Shown: positions 36,193-45,810 of the stretch, one piece after another
Position numbering within the stretch: position 1 is the first letter of the stretch
How the letters are laid out: every line of letters starts with the position of its first letter
Assembly: GCA_934476075.1 (NCBI GenBank)
Contig: CAKSNH010000001.1
Coordinates: forward strand, 62,001 to 126,000
Source of the DNA: an uncultured Clostridia bacterium
Lineage (GTDB): Bacteria > Bacillota > Clostridia > UBA1381
Direction of reading: 5' to 3'
Length of the DNA stretch: 64,000 nucleotides
Program-made: the position numbers and the translations under genes
The notes under the pieces: generated by a model
What the model saw: only the letters and a program-made list of their open reading frames with translations
Told to the model about the DNA's origin: nothing
The model's database searches: none

Positions 36193-39100
36193 TTACTCAC
36201 TGATTACAGGCTTCATATTTTCAAGTGAATACCAATAAGTAACAAGTGAATTTTCACTTCGTGATGCCATTTGTGCTTCTGATACTTTTGCGGGAGTGAT
36301 TGATACATTTATAAGCATACCGTTATCGTCATACCTTGCCTCAATTTTTACACAAGGTTTGTTTGCGCTTTCTGTTATCACTCGAACAAGTTCTGACACA
36401 ATACCGGGTGTGTTTCCGTAACCATTGAGCATTAATTCTCCGGCAAGCTGCGAGCGTCCTGCATTTCCGTAATGATTATGGTCGCCAAAACAAGAAATCA
36501 AAGCATTTGCCGCATCATCTTCATTTGCATAACCGTTCTTTGCATAATCCGCTACATATTCATTAAACGCATTATCGGCATTAAGACCTATATCAATAAA
36601 TCCAAGAATATCGGGGTTATCCTTTCTTTCCTCATATATAACTCTTATACCCAAAGAGTCATACGCATCTTCACGACAACCATGGAATGTATGCGTAATC
36701 TTGTCATACACATATTCGTAACCCTCAACGCAGCCGTGCGGAGTATAGCTTGTAAGTATTACTTTTGCACCCATTGCAAGACATGCATCAACATAATAGT
36801 CAAGCGGAGCCTTAAACTGCGTGCCGGACATTCCCCCCGGATTTGTCCCCATATTTCCAATGGTAACAATATCGCCCGGTCTTATGTTTATCAGAATATT
36901 ATCAAGCCAGCCCTGTGTATAATACGTTTTAAGATTCCTTGAACCTTTACCGTTATTATGGTAATCGGCAAGCTTGGTAAGCTCCGGATAATTGGCTTGG
37001 TCTCTCGCTAAATTATATGCATATGAGCCGTTGTTGCCGATAGTTGAGTCGCCGACAGACCAAATGTTAGTTTTTTCAGCGGTTGTCTTTTCAACCTTTT
37101 CTATTGTAATATACGCAACCCTTGCACCTGTAAATTTTAAATCCATTACATCATCAACAACCGGAATATCATATACTTGTTCGGCTATTTCTTCTGTTTT
37201 TACAGTATATCCCGTATGTGTTGTCCCCTCTGCGGCAAGAGTTCTTTCGTGACCTGACAATGCCTCGCTTACATATTCGGACACCAAATCACCACTAAAA
37301 GCAATCTTTACTCTGTAATGTTTTCCTTTTGTAACCTTAGCCTTAAAGGTGAAATCACCCGATAAATAATCGGATTGTGCATTGTCCACGCTTGACGTCC
37401 CCTCAGCTGTTACACTGCCCTCAATACCGTATCCTCGTGCATCAGTATATGTTGTTGTCGGATTTACATCAGTGTAACCCTCGACAACGCTTTCATCAGC
37501 ACCGCTGCCGAAGTCAAAGGACAATCCGTGTACCGTAACCTTAACATTTTTTGATAATGCCTTTCCGTCACTGCTTTCGCCTGTGGCTCTTACGGTAAAT
37601 ACGCACGGAACTGCTTTTGATGTAACTCTTAGTGTACCTTCTGATGCTTCAAACGATATACCGTCAGGAAGAGTATATTTATTGACATTATTTTTGTCGT
37701 ATATTTCAAACAATACATTTCTGTTCAAATCCATACCATCACCGTTGATTACCGCCGCACTGTATTTAGCGGTATTTACTGATTTTTCATCAAGCGGTAT
37801 TGCAAGACTTCCCTGTGATGATGTAAACTTGATGCTTTCAGCTGAATCTGTGATGTTAAGTTTAACCGTTTTTGTGTAACCGCCTATATTTACCTGAACA
37901 GTTGCCTCGCCCGCTGATGCACACTCACCGAGAGTTATTGCTGCTTTGTGCGAATCTACTGCATCGGGAGTTATAATAATATCCTGCATATCATCTTCTA
38001 ATATTGACCATTCTGCCGCACCTGTTATGTCATATCCTTCTTTGCTTTTTACCGATGCAAATAATGTTGCAGTATTTTTGTTCGGAATTGACAAAGTTTC
38101 CTGTGAAATACTGAGTGTATATGTTGAAATGTCCGCAACAGGATAATATGCTCTGTAAGTGTCAAAATCAACCGTTCCTGTCTGTTTGTTTGCAAAGCCG
38201 ATTGAGTAATATGTCGGTTCTGATGTTTCTGTCCATGCAACATTCTCTGTTTCGCCCACAAGCTGATTATCCATATCATACACCTTTGCAAAACAGCTTT
38301 CTGTGGTTTTATCAACTGACAATACAATTTTATACCATTTACCCTTATTGACAGTAACCTCTATATCATTGTTTTTTATAGCCGTGCCGTTCAATTTTAT
38401 TGTTGTCCCGTCAAATTCAAGCGTTACGGGTGTTGTATAGCCATCTTTATCCGTCCAATACGGCTGCTTTGATGTGAGCGTAACACAACCATTGCCGTTA
38501 AAGCGTATATTCTGCTCAAATATAACTTGTTTTTGCGGTGTATCTATTGAATTTGTAAACATATGTGATTTACTTGATGTAGGACAATTAATTCTGAGAA
38601 ACTTATTAGTCTCCTCTTTCATAATAACTGCATCACCGCTATCCGAACCGGACATACCCCAGCCGCCAACCATAATATCGTTACCGCCGTAAGTGTCCTT
38701 TAATGTGATATATCCTACAAGACTATCAGGATATTCATCAAAATCTGACGGATAACCTGCTTCCGGCAAAATTTGATTATTCACCACATTCTTATCACCT
38801 GTTGCGACAACATATATTGACGCTTCGATTGTTTGTCCGTTATATGTAACCGTAGCTTTGAGTTTACCGTAGAAATTAAAATCGCACTGTCTGAGCATAA
38901 ACGAAACCTCGGTCGCAGTGTTCGTATGCTCGGCAAACTCGCCGTAGCTGTCACAATATTTATCGGTATCATTTACAGTCTTAAAGCCGTCTATATCCCA
39001 CTCAATGTTAAAATCGTCTATTCGGCTGTCTAATGTATCGGCTGTAATAATTGTTCCTGCCTGACCTGTAAGTGTGAGTGTATATTTGTTTTCAGCGGCA

Positions 39101-40134
39101 TTGTCGGGACTGTCACCGAATGTCATTAATGACGGACCATCTATTTTTGCAGAAATTATAGGTTCAATATACTCCAAATCTTTTTCATAAATTGCCGTAA
39201 ATTTTGTATCGGCTGTAATCTTGTATTCATTTAAATTATCAATCAGATTTTCTGTGTCATCATTTACTTGCCACCCCTTAAATATATATCCATAGTTTGT
39301 TAAATCAGGGATATTTATCGGGCTTGCATTTTCCTTTACATTTTCTTCGGAGTTTTCGCCTTTTACATCATACGTTATTTTATAATATGTGTTTCCGGCA
39401 TCAAGCGAACTGTCATACGAGCGAACTGCAATATTATCAATGCCAAATGCCGCAGTATTCTTTCTCGCCTCACAAATCAGCAGCTTTCCAATTTTTGAGT
39501 CTGTCGTACCCATAGGGACTTTGTTATCAAAATATACCGTTTCACCGTCAGGGGTTGACAATGTGATTGTCACACTATGCTCTGCAAAGTCAAGTACTGC
39601 TTTTGCGTGTGTCCAGCCTGATGTATTTGTCCAATCTGTTGTTGTGTATGTTTCCTGAGAACCGTCCAACCCATTTATAATGAGCTTGTCGGTATTCTTA
39701 GGTTGTGTAAGTGAAAAAATATAGTTATTTCCGCTGTAATTTGCATTGCCCTTTGGGGTTCCTGCAACAGAGTCAAGCAATACAAGCTGATTTATATTTT
39801 CACCACCCGTATTTGTCATATAAAAGTCAAATTCGATAACCGATTTATTGTCTTCCGTTGTCTGAGCATCAGAACCAAATGTATAATATGCAGTTCGTGT
39901 GCCGCTTCCGTTTGTATTTGCAAATTTGAAATACTTGCTGATACGGTCATTCTCATCTGTCGCTATCGACATATCTCCCGGAGCATTTGCAGATGTCCAG
40001 CCGGTTGTATCTGTCGCAGCTTCAAAATTAATTGAAAAATATTCTTCCGCTCTGATGCCTGCAACAAACGTCATTTGCACAAACAATGCTGCTGTTGTTA
40101 TTATTCCTAAAATTCTTTTAATTTTATTTTTCAT
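36193..40134 (-). CDS. Giant secreted multidomain protein with a C-terminal SGNH (rhamnogalacturonan acetylesterase-like) hydrolase
   Basis: A 1313-residue exported protein. A signal peptide (about 1-29, ending IRAEE) precedes a jelly-roll/LamG-like domain, an InlB-type repeat near 255-320 (YGYIFKGWQV ... FTAIYEKD), a second jelly-roll (about 460-680) and Ig-like domains. The last 280 residues are an SGNH hydrolase: nucleophile block WSVGDSTIGNNG, a GNMGTNPGG oxyanion block and the C-terminal acid-His block GDHNHYGNAGRS. Such esterases deacetylate pectin or other plant polysaccharides. Its ATG overlaps the GH43 gene by 4 nt, so both are made from one operon. No cell wall anchor is seen. Confidence 0.82.
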   Translation of the reverse strand: MKNKIKRILGIITTAALFVQMTFVAGIRAEEYFSINFEAATDTTGWTSANAPGDMSIATDENDRISKYFKFANTNGSGTRTAYYTFGSDAQTTEDNKSVIEFDFYMTNTGGENINQLVLLDSVAGTPKGNANYSGNNYIFSLTQPKNTDKLIINGLDGSQETYTTTDWTNTSGWTHAKAVLDFAEHSVTITLSTPDGETVYFDNKVPMGTTDSKIGKLLICEARKNTAAFGIDNIAVRSYDSSLDAGNTYYKITYDVKGENSEENVKENASPINIPDLTNYGYIFKGWQVNDDTENLIDNLNEYKITADTKFTAIYEKDLEYIEPIISAKIDGPSLMTFGDSPDNAAENKYTLTLTGQAGTIITADTLDSRIDDFNIEWDIDGFKTVNDTDKYCDSYGEFAEHTNTATEVSFMLRQCDFNFYGKLKATVTYNGQTIEASIYVVATGDKNVVNNQILPEAGYPSDFDEYPDSLVGYITLKDTYGGNDIMVGGWGMSGSDSGDAVIMKEETNKFLRINCPTSSKSHMFTNSIDTPQKQVIFEQNIRFNGNGCVTLTSKQPYWTDKDGYTTPVTLEFDGTTIKLNGTAIKNNDIEVTVNKGKWYKIVLSVDKTTESCFAKVYDMDNQLVGETENVAWTETSEPTYYSIGFANKQTGTVDFDTYRAYYPVADISTYTLSISQETLSIPNKNTATLFASVKSKEGYDITGAAEWSILEDDMQDIIITPDAVDSHKAAITLGECASAGEATVQVNIGGYTKTVKLNITDSAESIKFTSSQGSLAIPLDEKSVNTAKYSAAVINGDGMDLNRNVLFEIYDKNNVNKYTLPDGISFEASEGTLRVTSKAVPCVFTVRATGESSDGKALSKNVKVTVHGLSFDFGSGADESVVEGYTDVNPTTTYTDARGYGIEGSVTAEGTSSVDNAQSDYLSGDFTFKAKVTKGKHYRVKIAFSGDLVSEYVSEALSGHERTLAAEGTTHTGYTVKTEEIAEQVYDIPVVDDVMDLKFTGARVAYITIEKVEKTTAEKTNIWSVGDSTIGNNGSYAYNLARDQANYPELTKLADYHNNGKGSRNLKTYYTQGWLDNILINIRPGDIVTIGNMGTNPGGMSGTQFKAPLDYYVDACLAMGAKVILTSYTPHGCVEGYEYVYDKITHTFHGCREDAYDSLGIRVIYEERKDNPDILGFIDIGLNADNAFNEYVADYAKNGYANEDDAANALISCFGDHNHYGNAGRSQLAGELMLNGYGNTPGIVSELVRVITESANKPCVKIEARYDDNGMLINVSITPAKVSEAQMASRSENSLVTYWYSLENMKPVISE

Positions 40135-43100
40135 TGCTGCACCTCCTTAACCGTCACCGAACTGCACAAAGGATTCATACTATCGTCCCATAAAAACAGC
40201 TTAATATATGACGTTTCTGCATCTGTATTTACATTTTCCGTTTTTATATTAATATTACTATTCGGTGCGATTGTTTCATTTTTTGTTGTTATGGATTGCA
40301 TTTTTCCGTCTTTATTATAAAGAGCCATATACAAAATTAATTTTTTGCTCTTGCCACTTTTGTTTGCGTATGTCGCCTCTGAATATATATCACCGGATTT
40401 AAGTTCTGTCAATTCATTGCCTTGAACATCTTTTAGAACGATTGAATCTTTTTGTTCTGCCGGAATGTTTGTATTTAGCTTACCTTTAATAACAGTACCG
40501 TCATAATTTCTCGTTAAATACATATCGTCAATTCTTACATAACAGTTTGCCGGTGAGTCTGAATACAACCCAATCTCACATTCTCCGTTTTCAACCACAA
40601 TATCTTTTACCACAACATCAGTCCAATTATTCATTTTTGATTTTAAAGATGCAGTATAGTTCTTATCATTTGTATTTGCATATAATACACATTCATTTTG
40701 TCCGCCACTTGACATAACGCTTGCACGAAGTGTATATATACCGTCAGGCAAATCTTTAATTGCTTGTTTAAGTCTTGCGGTATAATCTGTGTCTGCACTG
40801 TGCTTTGCGGCATAATTTCCGTAAAAACGTCTTGCTTTTACATTCCCGTTTACCGAACCGTCTGTACTGTCGCTGCATTCCCAGCCTGTCAATGATTTAA
40901 CATCAACTCGGTCTGCATCAAATTCATTGTTTGCAATATAATTATTGCCGTCACCTATTGTCCATTCACCTGTTTCTGCGTTCAATTTCCATTGACTTAA
41001 ATTGTTAAAATGAGGAGTATATCCGTCCATTGTCAGCGGAACCCACTGATTATAGCCTATACCATGCGTTCCAAAATCACACCAACGGTCACCGCAATAA
41101 ATAACAGTATCCTGTTTGCTGCCGTGAAGCGTGTAGTAAAATCCCGTCTGCGAATTGTGAGCATAACTATACTTTGCACCCGGCATAATATACGGAAGAT
41201 TTGAACTTGATTTTGAAGTATCAATATAATCAGGCTTTAATTTGTAATCACCGAGTATATCTGTTGATTCAAACACATACACTCTTGAACCACGCCAGCC
41301 GTATAAATCCGAGCCGGTAAAATAATAATGGTCTTTGTATTTAAACATACAGTCACCCTCGATACCGCCTTTATCCTTTTGTTTTATTGTACCGTCCTCA
41401 TCAAAATATGAACCGGTAGAACCGTTTAATTCCTTTATATTGTCAAAATCAAAATCGCAATAATCCTTTGCCTCGTCCATAGGTGCAATATAGAGATGTC
41501 CTCTGCCATTTGCACTTGAACATATCATATAACCTTTGCCGTCTTCATCATAAAACATTGTTAAATCACCTGTATCACCGTTTGCGATAACAGGAAGTGA
41601 CGTTCCGCCCCAAAAATATCCCTTTTCTGTTTTAAACGGACCTTTCGGATTATCTGCACTTGCAATAATTGTTCCGTTAAACTGTGATACAAGAACATAT
41701 TTATTTGCCTTTTCATTGTATACAACACCGCATCTGCCTGCCCAGCCGCACCATGCCTGACCGAGAGTTTCAAGCGTTGCAACATCGCCTTCATATTTCC
41801 AGTTTACCAAATCGTCCGATGTATAACAGGTGTATGCGTCAAAAGCAGGGTGCTCCACAGTTTTGCCCGAAAGTGGGTCAGCCGCATACGTTACAGCCTC
41901 TTTATAGCGAACGCCATACCAATAATATTTATCATCATTAGGGAATTTGAATATACCGCCGCCCTGCGAATATAGATTATTGCCGTCCGTATCCGTATAG
42001 AAACGGTCATTTGTTATAAGCTGTTTATCCTCTGTTACGGTTACAGTACACTTTGCCGTTTTGCCGTTTGATGTCGTGGCTGTTATTTCCGCTGTGCCTA
42101 CCTCGCCGGCAACAATAACACCGTCATAGACCTTTGCGACTTTTTCATTATTTGAAGTCCAAGCAATTCTGTCATCTGCATTTGACGGCTGAACGATAGT
42201 GTTTACTACGGTTGTCGCACCGAGCTTTGGCAAAGATACATTTTCTTTATCAAATGAAATGCTTTGTGGCTCAACCATTTCAGTTACCGTTACAATACAA
42301 GCTGCTGTAAGATTTTCGTTGTCAGCCGCTGATGCGGTAATTGTCGTTTCGCCGGTCTTTAATGGGGTTACAATACCGTTTGATGAAACAGTTGCTACAT
42401 TTTCATCTGAGGATGTCCATTTTATTTGTCTTTTTACAGCTGTTTCGGGCAGCAATTTGGCGGTAAGTTCACCATTTTTACCGCCCGAAAGCAGTGTGAG
42501 AGAGGATTTATCGATATTTATACTTTCAGCAGCTTGTAAAACCGTAACGGTACAATCTGCTTTAAAACTATTGTCCGATGTTTTAACAGAAATTGTGGTC
42601 TTTCCCGCATTTATCGGTGTAACAAGACCTGTATTGTCAACAGTGGCTATATTTTCATTTTCACTTACCCATACAAGGTCACTGTCATTTATTCCCTCAC
42701 CGAAAATGGAATAGGTAAGTTTTTGAGCCTCACTTGATGTAGATAATGTAAGTTCATTTTTATCAAGAGCCACACCGCCGTCATAAATTGCAAGTGCAAG
42801 CGTTGCGGTTTTCGGGTCAATGTCAAGTGTTTGCGATGAATTTGAAAAAGCAAACTGTACTTTGCTTTCCGTTTCTTCATTTACCTTGCTTTTTACATAT
42901 TCACGAATTGTTTCAGTTGATATTTTATCTGTACGGGTTTCTCCCTGCTTAACACCCTCCGCCTGATACATACTTTCGGCAAGCAAAACGGTCTTTATTT
43001 CAGCTGCTGTTGTATCGGCATTTATTGTGATGTCGGCAGGATATATATCGTATGTTCTGCCGCCGCTCCTTGACGAGCCGTTATGTACACTTACTGTAAG

Positions 43101-43391
43101 CTCGGCAGACTTTATGCGTTTTGCATCTGTGGCAGGAACATTAAATTCGAGAACGCCTGTACCGCCCCATGAATTTGATTTTGTATTCCAGCTGATATTT
43201 GAAATATCCTCCTTGCCCGCATAGTTTGCTATCGTCTGCGTAACATTTCCGTCACCGTCCGTCAGATATGACACACTTTGCGTACAGGCAATCGGTGTCA
43301 TATCCTTATCAGCATTGACAGCTGCTGTTGTAAATGACGATGTGATAATAGCAAATACACTTATTACGCTTATCAATTTTTTCAGTACCAT
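40131..43391 (-). CDS. Secreted multidomain GH43-type glycoside hydrolase
   Basis: A 1086-residue exported protein. Signal peptide about 1-27; a beta-rich DNRLRE/CBM-like domain to about 208; three Big_2 Ig-like repeats (about 209-288, 289-371, 372-455) with the motif WTSSDENVATVSSNG; a five-bladed propeller of GH43 type (about 460-810: GGGIFKFPNDDKYYWYGVRY, an IEGDCMFKYKDHYYFTGS block near its middle); then a carbohydrate-binding domain (about 825-990) and a C-terminal beta domain. The pattern is closest to GH43 enzymes acting on galactan or arabinogalactan side chains. GGAGG lies 8 nt before the ATG. It leads the operon with the esterase and is divergent from an AraC regulator. Confidence 0.82.
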   Translation of the reverse strand: MVLKKLISVISVFAIITSSFTTAAVNADKDMTPIACTQSVSYLTDGDGNVTQTIANYAGKEDISNISWNTKSNSWGGTGVLEFNVPATDAKRIKSAELTVSVHNGSSRSGGRTYDIYPADITINADTTAAEIKTVLLAESMYQAEGVKQGETRTDKISTETIREYVKSKVNEETESKVQFAFSNSSQTLDIDPKTATLALAIYDGGVALDKNELTLSTSSEAQKLTYSIFGEGINDSDLVWVSENENIATVDNTGLVTPINAGKTTISVKTSDNSFKADCTVTVLQAAESINIDKSSLTLLSGGKNGELTAKLLPETAVKRQIKWTSSDENVATVSSNGIVTPLKTGETTITASAADNENLTAACIVTVTEMVEPQSISFDKENVSLPKLGATTVVNTIVQPSNADDRIAWTSNNEKVAKVYDGVIVAGEVGTAEITATTSNGKTAKCTVTVTEDKQLITNDRFYTDTDGNNLYSQGGGIFKFPNDDKYYWYGVRYKEAVTYAADPLSGKTVEHPAFDAYTCYTSDDLVNWKYEGDVATLETLGQAWCGWAGRCGVVYNEKANKYVLVSQFNGTIIASADNPKGPFKTEKGYFWGGTSLPVIANGDTGDLTMFYDEDGKGYMICSSANGRGHLYIAPMDEAKDYCDFDFDNIKELNGSTGSYFDEDGTIKQKDKGGIEGDCMFKYKDHYYFTGSDLYGWRGSRVYVFESTDILGDYKLKPDYIDTSKSSSNLPYIMPGAKYSYAHNSQTGFYYTLHGSKQDTVIYCGDRWCDFGTHGIGYNQWVPLTMDGYTPHFNNLSQWKLNAETGEWTIGDGNNYIANNEFDADRVDVKSLTGWECSDSTDGSVNGNVKARRFYGNYAAKHSADTDYTARLKQAIKDLPDGIYTLRASVMSSGGQNECVLYANTNDKNYTASLKSKMNNWTDVVVKDIVVENGECEIGLYSDSPANCYVRIDDMYLTRNYDGTVIKGKLNTNIPAEQKDSIVLKDVQGNELTELKSGDIYSEATYANKSGKSKKLILYMALYNKDGKMQSITTKNETIAPNSNINIKTENVNTDAETSYIKLFLWDDSMNPLCSSVTVKEVQQ

Positions 43392-43423
43392 TTTTTCTAC
43401 CTCCGTTAAAATATTATTTTATG

Positions 43424-43438
43424 ATGATATTTTATCAT
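43424..43438. promoter_or_regulatory. Candidate operator palindrome upstream of the GH43 operon
   Basis: A perfect palindrome ATGATA-TTT-TATCAT lies 33 nt upstream of the GH43 start in the region divergent from the AraC gene. It could be a binding site for the AraC protein or another regulator, but AT-rich palindromes also occur by chance. Confidence 0.35.
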
Positions 43439-43499
43439 AAATAATGTATCGGTAAAAATATATATTTGCCGTAAACTAATCAATTTTTGCTCTCAAATC

Positions 43500-43528
43500 T
43501 TGACCGAGGGTATATGAAATGATATACT
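43500..43528 (+). promoter_or_regulatory. Putative promoter of the AraC regulator
   Basis: TTGACC and TATACT boxes with 17 nt spacing. The predicted transcript start falls only about 10 nt before the start codon, so the leader would be very short; this lowers confidence despite the good boxes. Confidence 0.4.
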
Positions 43529-43545
43529 TTTAACAGGTGATTTTT

Positions 43546-44331
43546 ATGATGTACGAAAAAGAATGGGAAAACCCGAATTATAAATTTCTTTCATATGATG
43601 TGGATAATTTGAATTGGAATATACATTACCACGAATCTTTTGAGATATGTTTCATTATTAACGGCGAAATAAATATCACAATAGATACAGTTTGTTATAA
43701 TTTAAAACAAAATGACAGCGTGATAATATTTCCGCGACAGCTCCATAGCTATGAAACGATGCAAAGTTCAAAAATGCGAGTGATTACTTTTATGCCGAAC
43801 CTAATCCCTGAATTTACAAACCGCTATCAAAATATGCTGCCCGAAAAAAATGATATTAAAGGTATTGCGGATTTTAAGAAATATTTTGACGCTGAAAATA
43901 TATTTGAGCAAAAGGGCTTATTATATTCCGTGTTTGGAATTTTAGTAAAAAGTACGAATTTTAAAGAAACTATAAATAATGAGGAATCACAGTTATTGCT
44001 CAAAATTTTACGGTATATTGAAAAGAATTTTAAAACTTCCTGTCTTTTGCAAACAGCCGCCGAAGAATTGTCTTATGGGTATTCGTATCTGTCGAGAACT
44101 TTTAAAAAGTGTATGGGAATAAGTTATACGGAATATCTGAATAAATACAGAATAAACCGAGCATTGTATATGCTAGGCAATAAAAAGCATATGCAGATAC
44201 AGCAGATTGCGGAGGAGTGTGGCTATGACAGTCTTTGCAGCTTTAACCGCAATTTTAAGCATTTTATGGGGTATGCACCCCGTGAAATAATGAAAGAGGT
44301 GAATATGAATGACGGAAAGCATCTTACTTGA
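43546..44331 (+). CDS. AraC-family transcriptional regulator
   Basis: A 261-residue regulator with an N-terminal cupin (about 20-110: NIHYHESFEICFIINGE, FPRQLHSYE) and two C-terminal helix-turn-helix motifs (LQTAAEELSYGYSYLSRTFK and IQQIAEECGYDSLCSFNRNFK, then FMGYAPREI). It is divergent from the GH43-esterase operon and probably controls it in response to a sugar released from the polysaccharide. ATG at 43546 has AGGTGA upstream; a GTG at 43537 is possible but less likely. Confidence 0.88.
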   Translation: MMYEKEWENPNYKFLSYDVDNLNWNIHYHESFEICFIINGEINITIDTVCYNLKQNDSVIIFPRQLHSYETMQSSKMRVITFMPNLIPEFTNRYQNMLPEKNDIKGIADFKKYFDAENIFEQKGLLYSVFGILVKSTNFKETINNEESQLLLKILRYIEKNFKTSCLLQTAAEELSYGYSYLSRTFKKCMGISYTEYLNKYRINRALYMLGNKKHMQIQQIAEECGYDSLCSFNRNFKHFMGYAPREIMKEVNMNDGKHLT

Positions 44332-44710
44332 AATATCTATTAAAATTGAAAGCGTTACCGAAATACACGGCGGCGGTAAATCCATTTGTCTGGTATGTTT
44401 TGGAGGAAATGCGTCCTCACGATTTTTCAAAGGAACGGTAATGCCCGGTGCGGCAGATATGCAGATTCATTATACGGACAGACCGGCAGAATTATCGGCA
44501 AGATACATTCTTGAAGGTGTTGACTGTGAAAATAATGACTGCAAAATATTCATTGAAAACAACGGAGTTGAAAGTGGCAGCAGTATTATAACAAAACCCT
44601 TTATCGTTACGGATAGCCCCGCTTTAAAATGGCTTGAAGATGCGGATTTATACGGCAGAGTAATTTCAGAAAATGATAATCTGATTATACGAATATGCAA
44701 GGAGGAATAA
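44309..44710 (+). CDS. DUF3237-family protein
   Basis: A 133-residue beta-barrel-like protein. FKGTVMPGAADMQI, the LSARYILEGVD block and a C-terminal WLEDADLYGRV match the DUF3237 family, whose members are small proteins of unknown function. The ATG overlaps the AraC stop by 23 nt, and AGAGGTGA lies upstream, so it is coupled to that regulator. It may belong to the sugar-use locus, but no reaction can be assigned. Confidence 0.75.
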   Translation: MTESILLEISIKIESVTEIHGGGKSICLVCFGGNASSRFFKGTVMPGAADMQIHYTDRPAELSARYILEGVDCENNDCKIFIENNGVESGSSIITKPFIVTDSPALKWLEDADLYGRVISENDNLIIRICKEE

Positions 44711-44712
44711 AA

Positions 44713-45468
44713 ATGACAGCAAAAAATATAACTATAAGACATCATAACAGAAATATATCGGGACGGTTGTATCTGCCGCAGACGAATATACGGACGGATA
44801 AGTTTCCAATGGTGATTTTCAGTCACGGCTTTAACGGTAGCGGCGATGATTTTACAGAGTATGCCAAGGTATTGACCGAAAACAAAATCGGAGCTTGCAT
44901 ATTTGATTTTTGCGGCGGTTCGCTCCGTTCAAAAAGCGACCTTACCACAACTGAAATGACTGTTTTTACCGAAAAAGAGGATTTGTTTACAGTAATAGAT
45001 TTTGTGGAAAAACAGCCAACCACTCAAAGTATTTTCTTGTTCGGTGCAAGTATGGGCGGGCTTGTCAGTGCATTATGTGCCGAAGAGTACGTTGATAAAA
45101 TACAAGGCATGATTTTACTTTATCCCGCATTATGTGTTGCTGATGATTGGAACAGACGCTTTCCGAATATCGAGAAAATTCCTGATATTTATAATGCGTG
45201 GGAAGTACCTTTGGGAAAAGGTTTTTTTGAAACATTGCATAACTTTAATATTTTTGAGCATATAGGTACATTTAGGAAAGACACGCTTATAATTCACGGC
45301 GATGAAGATAACATTGTTCCGCTTGAATATAGCCAAAATGCAAACAAAATTTATAAAAATTCAAAACTGAAAATCTTTCATGGCGAAGGACATGGATTTT
45401 CGGATGTTGGAACTGTGCAAACAATAAATATGCTTTTGAATTTTATTTGTGTGCAAGAACAAAATTAA
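44713..45468 (+). CDS. Alpha/beta hydrolase, esterase-like
   Basis: A 251-residue serine hydrolase starting MTAKNITIR, with AGGAGG 7 nt upstream. FSHGFNGSG is the oxyanion loop, GASMGGLVS carries the nucleophile Ser, HGDEDNIVP the acid and GEGHGF the His. The pattern resembles cytosolic feruloyl or acetyl esterases (EstD/Cinnamoyl type), which would suit the plant-polysaccharide locus: side-group removal from imported oligosaccharides. No signal peptide. It follows the DUF3237 gene by 2 nt. Confidence 0.8.
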   Translation: MTAKNITIRHHNRNISGRLYLPQTNIRTDKFPMVIFSHGFNGSGDDFTEYAKVLTENKIGACIFDFCGGSLRSKSDLTTTEMTVFTEKEDLFTVIDFVEKQPTTQSIFLFGASMGGLVSALCAEEYVDKIQGMILLYPALCVADDWNRRFPNIEKIPDIYNAWEVPLGKGFFETLHNFNIFEHIGTFRKDTLIIHGDEDNIVPLEYSQNANKIYKNSKLKIFHGEGHGFSDVGTVQTINMLLNFICVQEQN

Positions 45469-45543
45469 AAAATAAAGCTTTTTGGCATACACGGAAATAC
45501 GATATTTAATGAATACGGATTACAGAGGATTTTATCAGAGGTT

Positions 45544-45717
45544 TCCAAAACCGCGTGCCCAAGGTTCGAGTCCTTGTACCCCTGCCAGTTGAATGGCTTA
45601 GAACATAGGTTCTAAGCCATTTTTTGTGTTTTGTTCAAAATTCCCTTGGAAATTATTAGGTGTAAATATTAGCATTTTTTATGCCTTTTTGCCCTATTTT
45701 ATATGCGTTGTAATATG
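45544..45717 (+). repeat. Right attachment-site repeat: truncated tRNA-Trp copy plus flank
   Basis: A copy of the tRNA-Trp sequence from the anticodon loop to CCA (46 bp identical to 32750-32795), followed by its own terminator and about 95 bp similar to the left flank. The 5' half of the tRNA is missing (the preceding bases are degenerate: GAGGTT for GCGGTC), so it is not a functional tRNA. It marks the right end of the island and perhaps the left end of a further element. Confidence 0.85.
45592..45626 (+). terminator. Terminator after the truncated tRNA-Trp
   Basis: A 13 bp perfect stem (AATGGCTTAGAAC and its complement) with a 4 nt loop followed by T residues. It has the same place as the terminator of the intact tRNA but different stem sequence. 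The rest of 45627-45810 holds only the repeat flank and AT-rich sequence. Confidence 0.85.
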
Positions 45718-45810
45718 CGCAACAGTATTAAAACTACTACGCTATATAAAGTCTAACTTTTTGGGGTCACATCAAAAATTATTGCAGCAAAAATCTAATT
45801 GTTAATTATT

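Larger units (their letters stand above)
32750..45589. mobile_element. 12.8 kb genomic island at tRNA-Trp
   Basis: The segment is bounded by direct repeats of the tRNA-Trp 3' half. It carries accessory genes (sirtuin/macrodomain pair, two giant secreted carbohydrate-active proteins, AraC regulators, a DUF3237 protein) and two decayed genes, but no integrase. It may be an old island that lost its recombination genes, or the left member of a tandem pair with the element that follows. Confidence 0.65.

Noticed and set aside
41010..42714. Several plus-strand frames of 60-170 codons inside the GH43 gene.
   Set aside because: They are shadows of a long, well-structured minus-strand gene with recognisable domains.
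45544..45589. A second tRNA-Trp gene.
   Set aside because: The acceptor 5' strand, D arm and 5' anticodon strand are missing, so it cannot fold as a tRNA; it is an attachment-site remnant.
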